Below, one piece after another: positions 51,368 through 59,926 of a stretch of 64,000 nt of DNA. The notes below the pieces were generated by a model. That model had not been told where the DNA came from. It did not search any database and worked only from the letters and a program-made list of their open reading frames with translations. Within the stretch, counting starts at the first letter, position 1, and the number at the start of each line of letters is the position of its first letter. Where the stretch lies: the NCBI GenBank assembly GCA_002346645.1, contig DEAD01000011.1, positions 197,894 through 261,893 on the forward strand, written 5' to 3'. The position numbers and the translations under genes were made by a program. The stretch comes from Dehalococcoidia bacterium UBA2991 (lineage in GTDB: Bacteria > Chloroflexota > Dehalococcoidia > Tepidiformales > Tepidiformaceae).

Positions 51368-52009
51368 TTACTTGTTTGCGGGGATGCTGAGTAGTTGCAC
51401 CAACGCATTCCAAGCCAATGTTTCCACTACCTCTCGCGGCTGGGTGGCGTCTATCTCTAGCCACGACCCCTCTGGTGCCTGTGCTAGTTGTTGGCGATAC
51501 CCATCCCTTACTCGTTCGTGGAAGGCGATGTCTTCGTGGCCTGTTGCGGGCCCACCCTGTTCTCCTTGCTTTCGGCGTAAGCCGACTTCGGGCGGCAGGT
51601 CGAGATAGATGGTCATGTCTGGTACGAGCCCCTGTGTAGCTGAGGCGTTTGCTTCCGCTAGGCGCTTCAGGCTTAGGCCTCGGCCATACCCCTGGTAGGC
51701 GACTGTGCTTGCTCGGAATCGGTCACAAATTACTGTTGCACCGCTCTCAAGTGCAGGTTTGATAATCTCGCTTACTAGCTCTGCCCGAGCCAGCAGGAAC
51801 GCAAAGGCCTCCGCCCATGGCGTAAGCGATTGCCCGAGCAAGACTCGTATTTGCTCGCCTGGGGGCGTGCCTCCAGGTTCACGCACTTCTATTGTGTGGA
51901 TACCAGATGCTTCCAATCGGCCTGCTAGCCTAGCTCCTAGCAGGCTCTTGCCCGCCCCCTCGCCCCCTTCCAGGACGATGAAGTGCCCTTCTGGGCCTTC
52001 TTTCGTCAC
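51368..52009 (-). CDS. tmk: thymidylate kinase
   Basis: The 213-residue enzyme phosphorylates dTMP to dTDP. The P-loop is FIVLEGGEGAGKSLL (residues 10-24), the TMP site EVREPGGTPPGEQIR, the DR motif ICDRFRASTVAYQGYGRG, and the lid PPEVGLRRKQGE. Thr of the usual GAGKST is replaced by Leu after Ser. The start overlaps the R3H-ATPase stop by 4 bases. Confidence 0.96.
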   Translation of the reverse strand: MTKEGPEGHFIVLEGGEGAGKSLLGARLAGRLEASGIHTIEVREPGGTPPGEQIRVLLGQSLTPWAEAFAFLLARAELVSEIIKPALESGATVICDRFRASTVAYQGYGRGLSLKRLAEANASATQGLVPDMTIYLDLPPEVGLRRKQGEQGGPATGHEDIAFHERVRDGYRQQLAQAPEGSWLEIDATQPREVVETLAWNALVQLLSIPANK

Positions 52010-53583
52010 CGTCCACCAGACCGTGGTGGCTCGGGCAGAATGCGTACACGCCGCTCCGGTTCTGAGCCGTAGCTCTCACTTTCTAAGTTGAAACGTCCTG
52101 CGAGCTCGTGTTGCACTCGTCGGATATAGCTATTTGCTGGTGCTAACTCTAGTGCTCGTCCATTTGTAAGCACTCGGGAGATAGCCTCTTCTGTTTCGCG
52201 ATATGCCTCTGCCACTGGGTCACGTCGGACCCGGTGGCCTCTGAATTGGAGCAGTACCTGTTCCATTTGAAAAAGGGTGTTGCTTTTGATCACGTAAATG
52301 GGCAGCGATCTTTCCTCCGCCTCACGAACAGGAGCGGGCTTTTTCCTGTAGGAGTGACGAAGTGTTATCAATGCATCAGCGTGATGGAGGTCGTCCACGA
52401 CCTCCACTGGTACCCCGGTTTCTTTGATCGCCTGGACCAACCGGCTCCGCGAGATTCCAAAGGGAAACAGGCGTGTTTCCTGTTCACTCGAAGATTCCCC
52501 AGTTTCCCTCGCTGATTGGTCTTTTGTTGTAAGTGTTGCCGTTCCCGAATTTTCTGGAACAACAGTTGAGATTGTTCCTTCGTCGGTGAGTTCCCGAACT
52601 TCAGGAGGTGCTGCAAAGCCACGTAGTTTGGCATCCACTGTTGCCCCCACATCCTCGTGCATGGCTACCCGCCTCCATCCCTGTATTTCGATCACGGCGT
52701 CGAATGTGGGTGGCGCCATTCGTTCCAGTATCGACTTCTGTGTGCCTCGCCTTCTGGCTTCCTCGTCGCTAAGTGTTACTGACTGAATACCTCCTATGAG
52801 GTCACAGAGAGTGGGGTTCACCATCAAGTTCTCGAGGGTGTTGCCGTGTGCTGTTCCCACCAGCTGAACGCCCCGTTCTGCGATTGTGCGCGCTGCTGAG
52901 GCCTCTAGTTCAGTGCCGATCTCGTCGATGACGATTACTTCCGGCATGTGGTTTTCAACTGCTTCGATCATCACCCCATGTTGAAGTGCTGGTGTCGAAA
53001 CTTGCATCCGCCGTGCTCCCCCAATTGCTGGATGGGGAATGTCGCCGTCTCCGCCTATCTCGTTAGACGTATCGACGATCACCACTCTCTTATTAGCTTC
53101 GTCTGCCAGTACTCGCGCCACCTCGCGGAGCATCGTTGTTTTGCCTACGCCGGGTCTGCCCAATAGCAGGATGCTTTTCCCACTCATAACCAGGTCTTCG
53201 ATAATCCGGATAGTTCCGTATACAGCCCGGCCGATTCGGCAGGTCAGGCCCACCACCTTGCCGCGCCGGTTGCGGATCGCGGAGATGCGATGCAGGGTCC
53301 TCTCTATGCCTGCCCGATTGTCATCTCCGAACTCGCCCACCCGCGAGATCACATGGTTGAGGTCGTCTTCCGTAACATCTGTGTGGCTGAGCACGATCTC
53401 GCGGTTTGGGTATCGGGCTTCTGGAAGACGTCCGATATCCATTACGACTTCCAGTAGCTCGCTTCGGTCGTTAGTAGCCTCCAGCTTTTCTGCAAGGTGA
53501 GGGGGCAAAGTAGCGATAAGCGCGTCCAGGTCGTCGGTAACTATCCGCTCTGGTGCCGCGCCATTTCCTTCGGTTATCGCCAT
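52006..53583 (-). CDS. R3H-domain AAA ATPase, Ycf45-like
   Basis: The 525-residue protein has a central AAA/SpoIIIAA-like ATPase (Walker A LLGRPGVGKTTMLREVARV; IVDTSNEIGGDGDIPHPAIG; Walker B EVIVIDEIGTELEASAART) and a C-terminal R3H-type nucleic-acid-binding domain (SYIRRVQHELAGRFNLESES). This architecture is that of cyanobacterial/plastid Ycf45 proteins, whose precise function is unclear. The gap between domains (about 345-390) is low complexity. It sits in an overlapping pair with tmk. Confidence 0.92.
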   Translation of the reverse strand: MAITEGNGAAPERIVTDDLDALIATLPPHLAEKLEATNDRSELLEVVMDIGRLPEARYPNREIVLSHTDVTEDDLNHVISRVGEFGDDNRAGIERTLHRISAIRNRRGKVVGLTCRIGRAVYGTIRIIEDLVMSGKSILLLGRPGVGKTTMLREVARVLADEANKRVVIVDTSNEIGGDGDIPHPAIGGARRMQVSTPALQHGVMIEAVENHMPEVIVIDEIGTELEASAARTIAERGVQLVGTAHGNTLENLMVNPTLCDLIGGIQSVTLSDEEARRRGTQKSILERMAPPTFDAVIEIQGWRRVAMHEDVGATVDAKLRGFAAPPEVRELTDEGTISTVVPENSGTATLTTKDQSARETGESSSEQETRLFPFGISRSRLVQAIKETGVPVEVVDDLHHADALITLRHSYRKKPAPVREAEERSLPIYVIKSNTLFQMEQVLLQFRGHRVRRDPVAEAYRETEEAISRVLTNGRALELAPANSYIRRVQHELAGRFNLESESYGSEPERRVRILPEPPRSGGR

Positions 53584-53617
53584 TGGGCTACCCCCGCGGC
53601 GTGAATTGTAGTGTTAC

Positions 53618-54217
53618 TCACGCCCCTGCTCCTGCTTCGGCGGGTCTGTTCGTCGCCATCGTGAGGAAATATTTGTGCAGACGCGGGTCTTGCCCCAGTT
53701 CAGGGTGAAAGACGGTGGCCAGCAGGTTTCTTTGCCGTGCTGCAACGATTACTCCATTGGAGAGCCGACCAAGTACCTCTACATCTGTCTCTACCGATTC
53801 GATCAGTGGCGCTCTGATGAAGATTGCTCGAAATGCCCCATCTGTTAGTCCCTTGAATTCGATTTCCTCCTCAAAACTGTTGACCTGTCGTCCGAAGGCG
53901 TTTCGCGATACCGCCATGTTCATTGTTTCGATACCAGGTCGGTCCAGCCGATCAACCTCTTTCGCAAGCAGGATTGCTCCAGCGCACGTTCCCCACACCG
54001 GTCGCCCACTTCTACAGAACAGTTGGAGGGGTTCTCTAAACTCATATTTAAGTATGAGTCGCGCGATTGTCGTGCTCTCTCCGCCAGGGACTATAAGTGC
54101 GTCCAGGCAGTCAAGCTGGTCGGGGTGGCGTACTTCCAGGGAAGCCTCCCCGATGCTCATCAGCATCTCGGCGTGCTCGCGGAAGTCGCCTTGGAGGGCG
54201 AGGATGCCCGTGGTCAC
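53618..54217 (-). CDS. pdxT: pyridoxal 5'-phosphate synthase glutaminase subunit
   Basis: The class I glutaminase supplies ammonia to PdxS for PLP synthesis. The start is placed at GTG 54217, giving VTTGILALQGDFREHAEML, the family N-terminus; a longer frame to 54337 adds an unlikely 40 residues. Features are PGGESTTIARL, the catalytic cysteine in PVWGTCAGAILLAKE, and the histidine motif VFHPELGQD. The length is 199 residues. PdxS is not in the window. Confidence 0.92.
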   Translation of the reverse strand: MTTGILALQGDFREHAEMLMSIGEASLEVRHPDQLDCLDALIVPGGESTTIARLILKYEFREPLQLFCRSGRPVWGTCAGAILLAKEVDRLDRPGIETMNMAVSRNAFGRQVNSFEEEIEFKGLTDGAFRAIFIRAPLIESVETDVEVLGRLSNGVIVAARQRNLLATVFHPELGQDPRLHKYFLTMATNRPAEAGAGA

Positions 54218-54335
54218 TTTGTTTGTGTCCTGCCAGTTTGTCTGCGTCCAGGCCCCATGCGCCCAGCGATTGTAGCAGCAGCTCATGATCCTGATGTGCC
54301 CTAAGTCGGTATCCTTCGAGCTGTTAGGAGGCGAC

Positions 54336-54764
54336 ATGCCCGCTCAACTCACCCCTGGGGAAGTCAATGAGTTTCTCGACAGCCGTCCTGGCTGGATCAC
54401 CTTCACCTCTATTGGTAAGGACGGCTACCCGCATAGCGTTCCTATTGGCTATTTTCGTGTTGATGATGACGTCTACATAGGCTGCCGCGATCGAACTCAA
54501 AAAGTGCTCAATGCTCAGCGAAATTCCAAGGTCAGTCTCTCGCTTGAGAGCGGCAACACAATGCAGGACATCAAGGGAATCCTTATTCAGGGTGACGCTA
54601 CTGTCATAAACACGCCAGATGAGATGCTGGAGCTGACCCGAGAGGCAGCCCGCAGACGTGGTGCACCTGAGCATGCGCTGCCTACCCAACCACCCCCGGG
54701 GGCTGCTTACATCAAAGTGACTCCTACCAATGTCATTTCCTGGGACTACGCCAGACCAGGCTAG
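54336..54764 (+). CDS. PPOX-class flavin/F420-dependent oxidoreductase-like protein
   Basis: From the ATG at 54336, 7 bases after an AGGAGG-type site, the product has 142 residues. It has the split beta-barrel fold of the pyridoxamine-phosphate-oxidase superfamily (GWITFTSIGKDGYPHSVPIG, then VYIGCRDRTQKVLNAQRN and VSLSLESGNTMQDIKGILI). Members bind FMN or F420; the substrate is unknown. It is divergent from pdxT; the B6 connection is only by fold name. Confidence 0.85.
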   Translation: MPAQLTPGEVNEFLDSRPGWITFTSIGKDGYPHSVPIGYFRVDDDVYIGCRDRTQKVLNAQRNSKVSLSLESGNTMQDIKGILIQGDATVINTPDEMLELTREAARRRGAPEHALPTQPPPGAAYIKVTPTNVISWDYARPG

Positions 54765-54818
54765 GCCCTTTTCACTGAGAGGGGTTTTGGCTCTTTGTTC
54801 CTGTTGGCTGCTGGGTGA

Positions 54819-55145
54819 TCAAGTGCCCTCGTCATCTGGCCACCATCGGTAATCCTGCAGCTTGATGGTATCTGAATGCCCAAATCGCAAGCCCTCCCCT
54901 TCCAGAAGCTCCCGCTGTAGATCGGCTTCAGCCCCCCGTTGCCGAAGGCTAACCCCTCCTTTCGCGTTGATAACTCGCCACCACGGAATATGCGTGTCTG
55001 ATGAAAGGGCTCCCAGCGCGTACCCCACGGCCCGTGCTGCTGAGGGGGCCCCTAATTCCGCCGCTACTTGTCCATAGGTCACCACCTTTCCATACGGTAC
55101 TTTTTGTACGAAGGACCACACTCGTTCGTAAAAGTTCGGTGTCAC
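54819..55145 (-). CDS. alkyltransferase-like (ATL) DNA damage-binding protein
   Basis: The 108-residue protein matches the C-terminal DNA-binding domain of O6-alkylguanine transferases (YGKVVTYGQVAAELGAPSAARAVGYALG). The alkyl-acceptor motif PCHR reads PWWR (54-57), so the reactive cysteine is Trp55. ATL proteins bind O6-alkylguanine and flag it for nucleotide excision repair without removing the alkyl group. It is convergent with the PPOX gene. Confidence 0.92.
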   Translation of the reverse strand: MTPNFYERVWSFVQKVPYGKVVTYGQVAAELGAPSAARAVGYALGALSSDTHIPWWRVINAKGGVSLRQRGAEADLQRELLEGEGLRFGHSDTIKLQDYRWWPDDEGT

Positions 55146-55368
55146 TGCTCAATTTCTTCGGTCTACTAGTTTGGATGAAGGTTTATCAAAGTGAGGCAGA
55201 AGAACCTTTTCTGCCATATTGGGTTGTAACTTGAGTGCCCCTCCTTGATAGAGAGGAACATGTCTGGGCGAGTAGCCACCCTTGGATGGTTCGGTGTGAT
55301 TGTGGGCCTGTCAGGGGTAGTTTACGGTAGTGCTTCGAGTGCTTCTGTAGCGCTAGGGAGGCGAGGGC

Positions 55369-57576
55369 ATGGCATCACGCTACCGCTACTCCATGTGGGA
55401 TGGCACTCAGGAGGTCGACAACCTCGATCCTGACCAAATCCTCGACAATATCTCTGACGATCTCATGAATTTTGGTGATCTCCAGCATGCTCTGCGTAAC
55501 CTTTTGCAGCGAGGGATGCGGAACCCCGAAGGCGATCGTACTGAGGGGCTTCGGGATCTCCTACAGCAGCTTCGTCAGCAGCGGCGTCAGCAGCTAGATC
55601 GTTTCGACTTGGGCTCAATTTTTGACCAGCTCCGCGACAAACTCGACGAGATACTGGAGATGGAGCGCAATACTATCGAGCAGCGTCTCGATGAAGCGGG
55701 TGTCCCACCGCAGGATGAAGGTAGTCAGGAGGGGGGGGAGGAGCAGCAGGCCGACCAGGCCGATGGTGTTCCCGCAGGTGGTGAGGGCGAAGACCAACAG
55801 GGCCGCTCTGGCCAAGGTCAGGGCCCGACAGATCTGGTTGGCGAGAGCCAGGAGGGCGAATCGGGATCCAAGTTAGGAGGCACTGACGGCCAGGAGCCTG
55901 TTCCTACCGGCGAGTTTGCCGACATGCTTCGGAATATTGCTAACCGAAAGCAGGAATTCTTAGGCGATCTGCCAGAAGATACCGCAGGTCAGGTCCGCAA
56001 GCTGCAGGATTACGAATTTATGGATCCGGAGGCCCAAGCTAGGTTTAACGAGCTTGTTGATTCCCTCCGCCAAGGTCTGATGAAGACTTTCTACAAGGAC
56101 CTTGCTGACCAGATCTCCAACATGTCACCCGAGGACCTTGAACGCCTTAAGAACATGACCCGGGACTTAAACCAGATGCTGCAAGAAAAGATGTCTGGTA
56201 ATGAGCCGGACTTTGAAAGCTTTATGCAGCAATATGGGGACCTCTTCGGAGATGACCCGCCTCAGTCTCTCGACGAGCTGATGGCTCAGATGCAGCAGCA
56301 GATGGGCCAGATGCAGAGTCTCCTCGGTAGCCTCCCCAATGAAATGCGTCAGCAGCTCCAGGATCTCCTCGCGGACAAAATGGGAGATCCTGAGCTTCAG
56401 CAGGGCTTCAACGAGCTCGCCCAAAACCTGGAATTCCTAAGCCCCACCAGTGACTTGCGTAATCAGTATCCCTTCCGAGGTGAGGAGCAGCTCGATTTAG
56501 ATGCCGCTATGGAGCTCATGCGGCATATGCAGTCTATTGATGAGGTTGAGCGACAGCTTGAACGTACCCAATACGGCGGTGAAATCGACGACATTGATGC
56601 CGATCAACTAGAAGCGCTGCTTGGCCCCGAAGCGCGTGAGACCTTGGACGAGCTGCGCAAGGTCCTCGAAATTCTCGAGGAGGCTGGGCATATCCGAAAG
56701 AAGGGCTCGGGCTGGGAGCTGACCCCGCGTGGTACTCGGAAGATCGGTCAACGGGCCCTTTTGGAGCTCTATGCCCAGCTAAAGGCCGATTCTTTTGGCA
56801 AGCACGAAGTTCATGAGAGCGGCTTCGGTGGTGAACGCACTGATGAGACAAAGCTCTATGAGTTTGGAGATCCCTTCCACCTCGATATCAAGCGGACCAT
56901 CATGAACTCGCTTCACCGGGAGGGTAGGGGGACTCCCCTTATGCTGCAGCCCGATGACTTTGAGGTGGCTCGAAGTGAACTTGTCACCCAAACAGCCACA
57001 GTCATCATGCTAGATCTAAGTTGGTCGATGGCCCTGAGGGGTAGCTTCCAAGCGGCCAAGAAGGTTGCGTTGGCCCTCAATAATCTAATTTCCTCCCAGT
57101 TCCAGAGGGATAGCCTCTACATAATAGGTTTCAGCGCTTATGCCCGGGAATTGAAAGCCGAAGAATTACCCTATGTTCGCTGGGACGAGTCTGTTCTTGG
57201 TACGAACATGCACCACGCTCTCATGATTGCTGAGCGCCTTCTTGCCAAGCACACACAGGGCACCCGCCAGATCATCATGATTTCCGACGGCGAACCCACA
57301 GCGCACCTCGAACGTGGTCGCAGTTATTTCGCCTACCCACCCAGTCCAATCACCATTCGGGAGACGCTTAAAGCGGTGAAGCGTTGCACTCGTAAGAACA
57401 TCACCATTAATACTTTCATGCTTGACCGGAACCAATATTTAAAGGAATTCATCAACCAGGTTGCACGCATCAATCAGGGGCGGGTTTTTTACACCACGCC
57501 CGATAAGCTGGGGGAGTACATACTCGTCGACTACGTCGCGCAGAAGCGTAAGCATCTCACAGGTATAGCTGGTTAG
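55369..57576 (+). CDS. von Willebrand factor A-domain protein
   Basis: The 735-residue protein has an N-terminal helical region, a Glu/Gln/Gly-rich disordered segment (about 115-185), a helical middle rich in Met/Gln/Leu (DELMAQMQQQMGQMQSLLG) and a C-terminal VWA domain (from about 540). All MIDAS metal-site elements are present: DLSWSM, the threonine in GTNMHHA and the aspartate in SDGEPT. Such VWA proteins often act with MoxR or Mg-chelatase-type AAA ATPases in assembly of metal or cofactor complexes; none is seen beside it. The GGGAGG site lies 8 bases before the ATG. Confidence 0.85.
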   Translation: MASRYRYSMWDGTQEVDNLDPDQILDNISDDLMNFGDLQHALRNLLQRGMRNPEGDRTEGLRDLLQQLRQQRRQQLDRFDLGSIFDQLRDKLDEILEMERNTIEQRLDEAGVPPQDEGSQEGGEEQQADQADGVPAGGEGEDQQGRSGQGQGPTDLVGESQEGESGSKLGGTDGQEPVPTGEFADMLRNIANRKQEFLGDLPEDTAGQVRKLQDYEFMDPEAQARFNELVDSLRQGLMKTFYKDLADQISNMSPEDLERLKNMTRDLNQMLQEKMSGNEPDFESFMQQYGDLFGDDPPQSLDELMAQMQQQMGQMQSLLGSLPNEMRQQLQDLLADKMGDPELQQGFNELAQNLEFLSPTSDLRNQYPFRGEEQLDLDAAMELMRHMQSIDEVERQLERTQYGGEIDDIDADQLEALLGPEARETLDELRKVLEILEEAGHIRKKGSGWELTPRGTRKIGQRALLELYAQLKADSFGKHEVHESGFGGERTDETKLYEFGDPFHLDIKRTIMNSLHREGRGTPLMLQPDDFEVARSELVTQTATVIMLDLSWSMALRGSFQAAKKVALALNNLISSQFQRDSLYIIGFSAYARELKAEELPYVRWDESVLGTNMHHALMIAERLLAKHTQGTRQIIMISDGEPTAHLERGRSYFAYPPSPITIRETLKAVKRCTRKNITINTFMLDRNQYLKEFINQVARINQGRVFYTTPDKLGEYILVDYVAQKRKHLTGIAG

Positions 57577-57603
57577 AGCTCGGATCAGCGCCCTTCAAAT
57601 CCT

Positions 57604-58101
57604 ATGGCTATATTGCTCGACCACATCACTGACGAACAGGTTGATCTGATCCAAAGATCTCATGTCTTTTTCGTTGCTTCTGCTGACTCCAGTCTTGCAG
57701 AGGGTCCTGATGGCCAGGGAGCTGTTAATCTCTCGCCAAAAGGCGCAGCTGACTTACATGTAATCGACCGCAACACTCTCGCTTATTTTGACTACAGCGG
57801 TAGCGGAAATGAGACTGCGCGCCATGCTGTAAATGGCGGCCCAGTCACCGTCATGATTACTTCCTTTGACGAAGATGCTGCGATCGTTCGTCTTTACGGT
57901 TGGGCTCGTGCTAAACCTCTCGAAGAGTCGCTGCTTTCCTCATATGCAGAAGAGCTTAGGACCAAAGAGATGCCTACTCCTGAGCGGCAAGTCATTGAAA
58001 TTGTGGTAGAGCGAACGCAGACCTCCTGTGGCTACGGAGTCCCGATATACGAATATCAGGGGGAGCGCACCGTGCAGCAGCGAGGCCGCCGCTACAAGTA
58101 G
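57604..58101 (+). CDS. pyridoxamine 5'-phosphate oxidase-family protein
   Basis: The 165-residue protein has the PPOX split barrel: DLIQRSHVFFVASADSS, then GAVNLSPKGAADLHVIDRNT and TLAYFDYSGSGNETARHAVN, typical of a family that includes flavin-binding oxidoreductases of unknown substrate. The C-terminal CGYGVPIYEYQGERTVQQRG is also family-like. It follows the VWA gene by 27 bases and may be co-transcribed with it. Confidence 0.85.
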   Translation: MAILLDHITDEQVDLIQRSHVFFVASADSSLAEGPDGQGAVNLSPKGAADLHVIDRNTLAYFDYSGSGNETARHAVNGGPVTVMITSFDEDAAIVRLYGWARAKPLEESLLSSYAEELRTKEMPTPERQVIEIVVERTQTSCGYGVPIYEYQGERTVQQRGRRYK

Positions 58102-58152
58102 CCCCCTATTTCTCCACTGGTTAGAGTTGCTTTGCGATTGGCAATGTGCTCC

Positions 58153-58278
58153 CACGGAGGACATCCTTCAAGACTATCCTCCGGCAAGCCTCGACTAAGC
58201 TAACCCCTCTTCCATGCCATAAAAGACCTCCGTGCTACCATCGCCAGACTATCTCCGCCTTAGGGCGGCCCTTTTCTT
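58153..58278 (+). promoter_or_regulatory. attenuator-like leader of the citramalate synthase gene
   Basis: Segment CACGGAGG (58153-58160) can pair with CCTCCGTG (58227-58234), 8 bp. Part of the same segment (CGGAGGA, 58155-58161) can instead pair with TCCTCCG (58177-58183), 7 bp. The two structures exclude each other. A third hairpin, CCGCC/GGCGG (58255-58268), is followed by TTTTCTT just before the ATG, like an intrinsic terminator. A 19-codon ORF (58144-58203) overlaps the first arm and could be a leader peptide; it has two CTA leucine codons but no run of one amino acid. Confidence 0.5.
58255..58278 (+). terminator. terminator-like hairpin immediately before cimA
   Basis: A 5-bp GC stem (CCGCC/GGCGG) with a 4-base loop is followed by CCCTTTTCTT, ending 3 bases before the start codon at 58282. 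It is likely the terminator half of an attenuator; otherwise it terminates transcripts from the PPOX gene upstream. A ribosome site between it and the ATG is not visible. Confidence 0.5.
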
Positions 58279-58281
58279 ACT

Positions 58282-59880
58282 ATGGCCACCGATCGAGTTC
58301 AGCTCTACGACACCACCCTCCGCGACGGCTCTCAGATGGAGGGTATATCCCTTTCTGTTGCCGATAAGGTTCGCGTCACTCAAAAGCTCGACGAGCTAGG
58401 TATTGAATGGATCGAGGGTGGTTTCCCCGGTTCAAACCCCCGTGATGCTGCCTATTTTCAGCGCGTGAAGGAGGTTGCCTTATCGCAAGCTAAGGTCAGT
58501 GCTTTTGGGGGTACGCGGCGGGCAGGTCTAACCTGCGAGACAGACCCCAATATTCAGAGCTTGGTCGCAGCAGAGACTCCAGGCGTAACCCTTGTTGGCA
58601 AGGCCAGCCAGTACCAAGTCCAGCGCATTCTTGAGACCAGCGACGAAGAAAACCTTGCCATGATCGCGGACACTGTCGGCTACTTCCGCAGCTTAGGGAA
58701 GACCGTCTTCTTCGATGCTGAGCACTTTTTTGATGGTTTTTCAGGCAATCCCGACTACTCTCTCCAGTGTCTCGCCACAGCTGCGCGGGCGGGAGCAGAG
58801 GCACTAGTTCTCTGCGATACCAACGGTGGCATGACCACTCCGGCTTTGCTGGCTGCCATCGAAGCTGTACAGCAGCGCGTTCCCGATGTGCGCCTTGGCA
58901 TTCATTGCCACGACGATGTTGGTCTTGCTGTAGCTAATTCGCTTGCAGCTGTGGAGGCTGGGGTCTGGCAAGTACAAGGCTGCGTCAATGGCTATGGAGA
59001 GAGGTGCGGAAACGCCGACCTCCTCACTGTTGCCGCTAACCTCAAGCTTAAGATGGGCGTGGATGTCATTGGGGATGACCAACTAGCCCGCCTTACTGAG
59101 GTCTCTCACTACGTCAACGAGCTCGCAAATCTTGTTCCTGACCCACAGGCTCCTTTCGTTGGCCAGAGTGCCTTTGCCCACAAGGCTGGCTATCACGTTG
59201 CGGGCATCATGAAGGACGAGAACGCCTATCAGCATATTGATCCCAGCCTTGTTGGAAACAGCAGTCGCGTTCTTGTCAGTGAGCTCTCGGGTCAACGTAA
59301 TCTGCTAGCCAAAATCGAAGAGCTTGGTATTGATTACCCCTTCACCTCTGATGAAATCCGCTCCCTTCTTCAGGTTGTTAAGGAGAAGGAGAGCGAGGGC
59401 TTCCAGTATGAGGGGGCTGAGGCTAGCTTCGAGCTTCTTGTTCGCCGACAGCTTCCTGGATACGTTCGTCCGTTTGAAATTGAGGACTTCGTCATAGTTG
59501 AACGCCATAGCCATCGGCGAGGCGATGATCAGCAGAACGAGATGCTCGCCGAGGCAATGGTGAAGATTCGCGCTGGGGGTGATGAACATCAAACTGCTGC
59601 CGAGGGAAACGGCCCAGTTAATGCACTCGACCTGGCAGCGCGCAAGGCTCTAGGCAGTGCCTACCCAATCGTGCTAGACGTCAAGCTGGTGGATTACAAG
59701 GTGCGTATTCTCGACAGCGAGTCAGCCACCGCAGCCCAAGTTCGTGTTCTCATCGAGAGTACTAATGGCACTCGTTACTGGACTACCGTGGGTAGCTCCA
59801 CAGATATTATTGAAGCCAGTTGGCTCGCTCTTGCTGACGCCCTGGAATATGCCATTACTTTGCCGACAATATCTGCCTGA
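58282..59880 (+). CDS. cimA: (R)-citramalate synthase (CimA/LeuA family)
   Basis: The 532-residue enzyme condenses pyruvate with acetyl-CoA to citramalate, an entry to isoleucine synthesis independent of threonine deaminase. Features are LYDTTLRDGSQMEGISLSV at the N-terminus, the GIHCHDDVGLAVANSLAAVE metal motif, VNGYGERCGNADL, FAHKAGYHVAGIMKD and a C-terminal regulatory domain (from about 405) that would bind isoleucine or leucine. The QMEG variation (RDGSQ) fits the CimA subgroup rather than LeuA. The leader holds mutually exclusive hairpins. Confidence 0.93.
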   Translation: MATDRVQLYDTTLRDGSQMEGISLSVADKVRVTQKLDELGIEWIEGGFPGSNPRDAAYFQRVKEVALSQAKVSAFGGTRRAGLTCETDPNIQSLVAAETPGVTLVGKASQYQVQRILETSDEENLAMIADTVGYFRSLGKTVFFDAEHFFDGFSGNPDYSLQCLATAARAGAEALVLCDTNGGMTTPALLAAIEAVQQRVPDVRLGIHCHDDVGLAVANSLAAVEAGVWQVQGCVNGYGERCGNADLLTVAANLKLKMGVDVIGDDQLARLTEVSHYVNELANLVPDPQAPFVGQSAFAHKAGYHVAGIMKDENAYQHIDPSLVGNSSRVLVSELSGQRNLLAKIEELGIDYPFTSDEIRSLLQVVKEKESEGFQYEGAEASFELLVRRQLPGYVRPFEIEDFVIVERHSHRRGDDQQNEMLAEAMVKIRAGGDEHQTAAEGNGPVNALDLAARKALGSAYPIVLDVKLVDYKVRILDSESATAAQVRVLIESTNGTRYWTTVGSSTDIIEASWLALADALEYAITLPTISA

Positions 59881-59926
59881 GGGTGGGGGCAATTTTGATG
59901 TTGCTAAGGGGTGCTGGGCCTTCCAG

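Noticed and set aside
55245..55433. short hydrophobic frame just before the VWA gene
   Set aside because: It resembles a small membrane peptide and has a weak site, but it overlaps the VWA start in another frame and shows no conserved feature.
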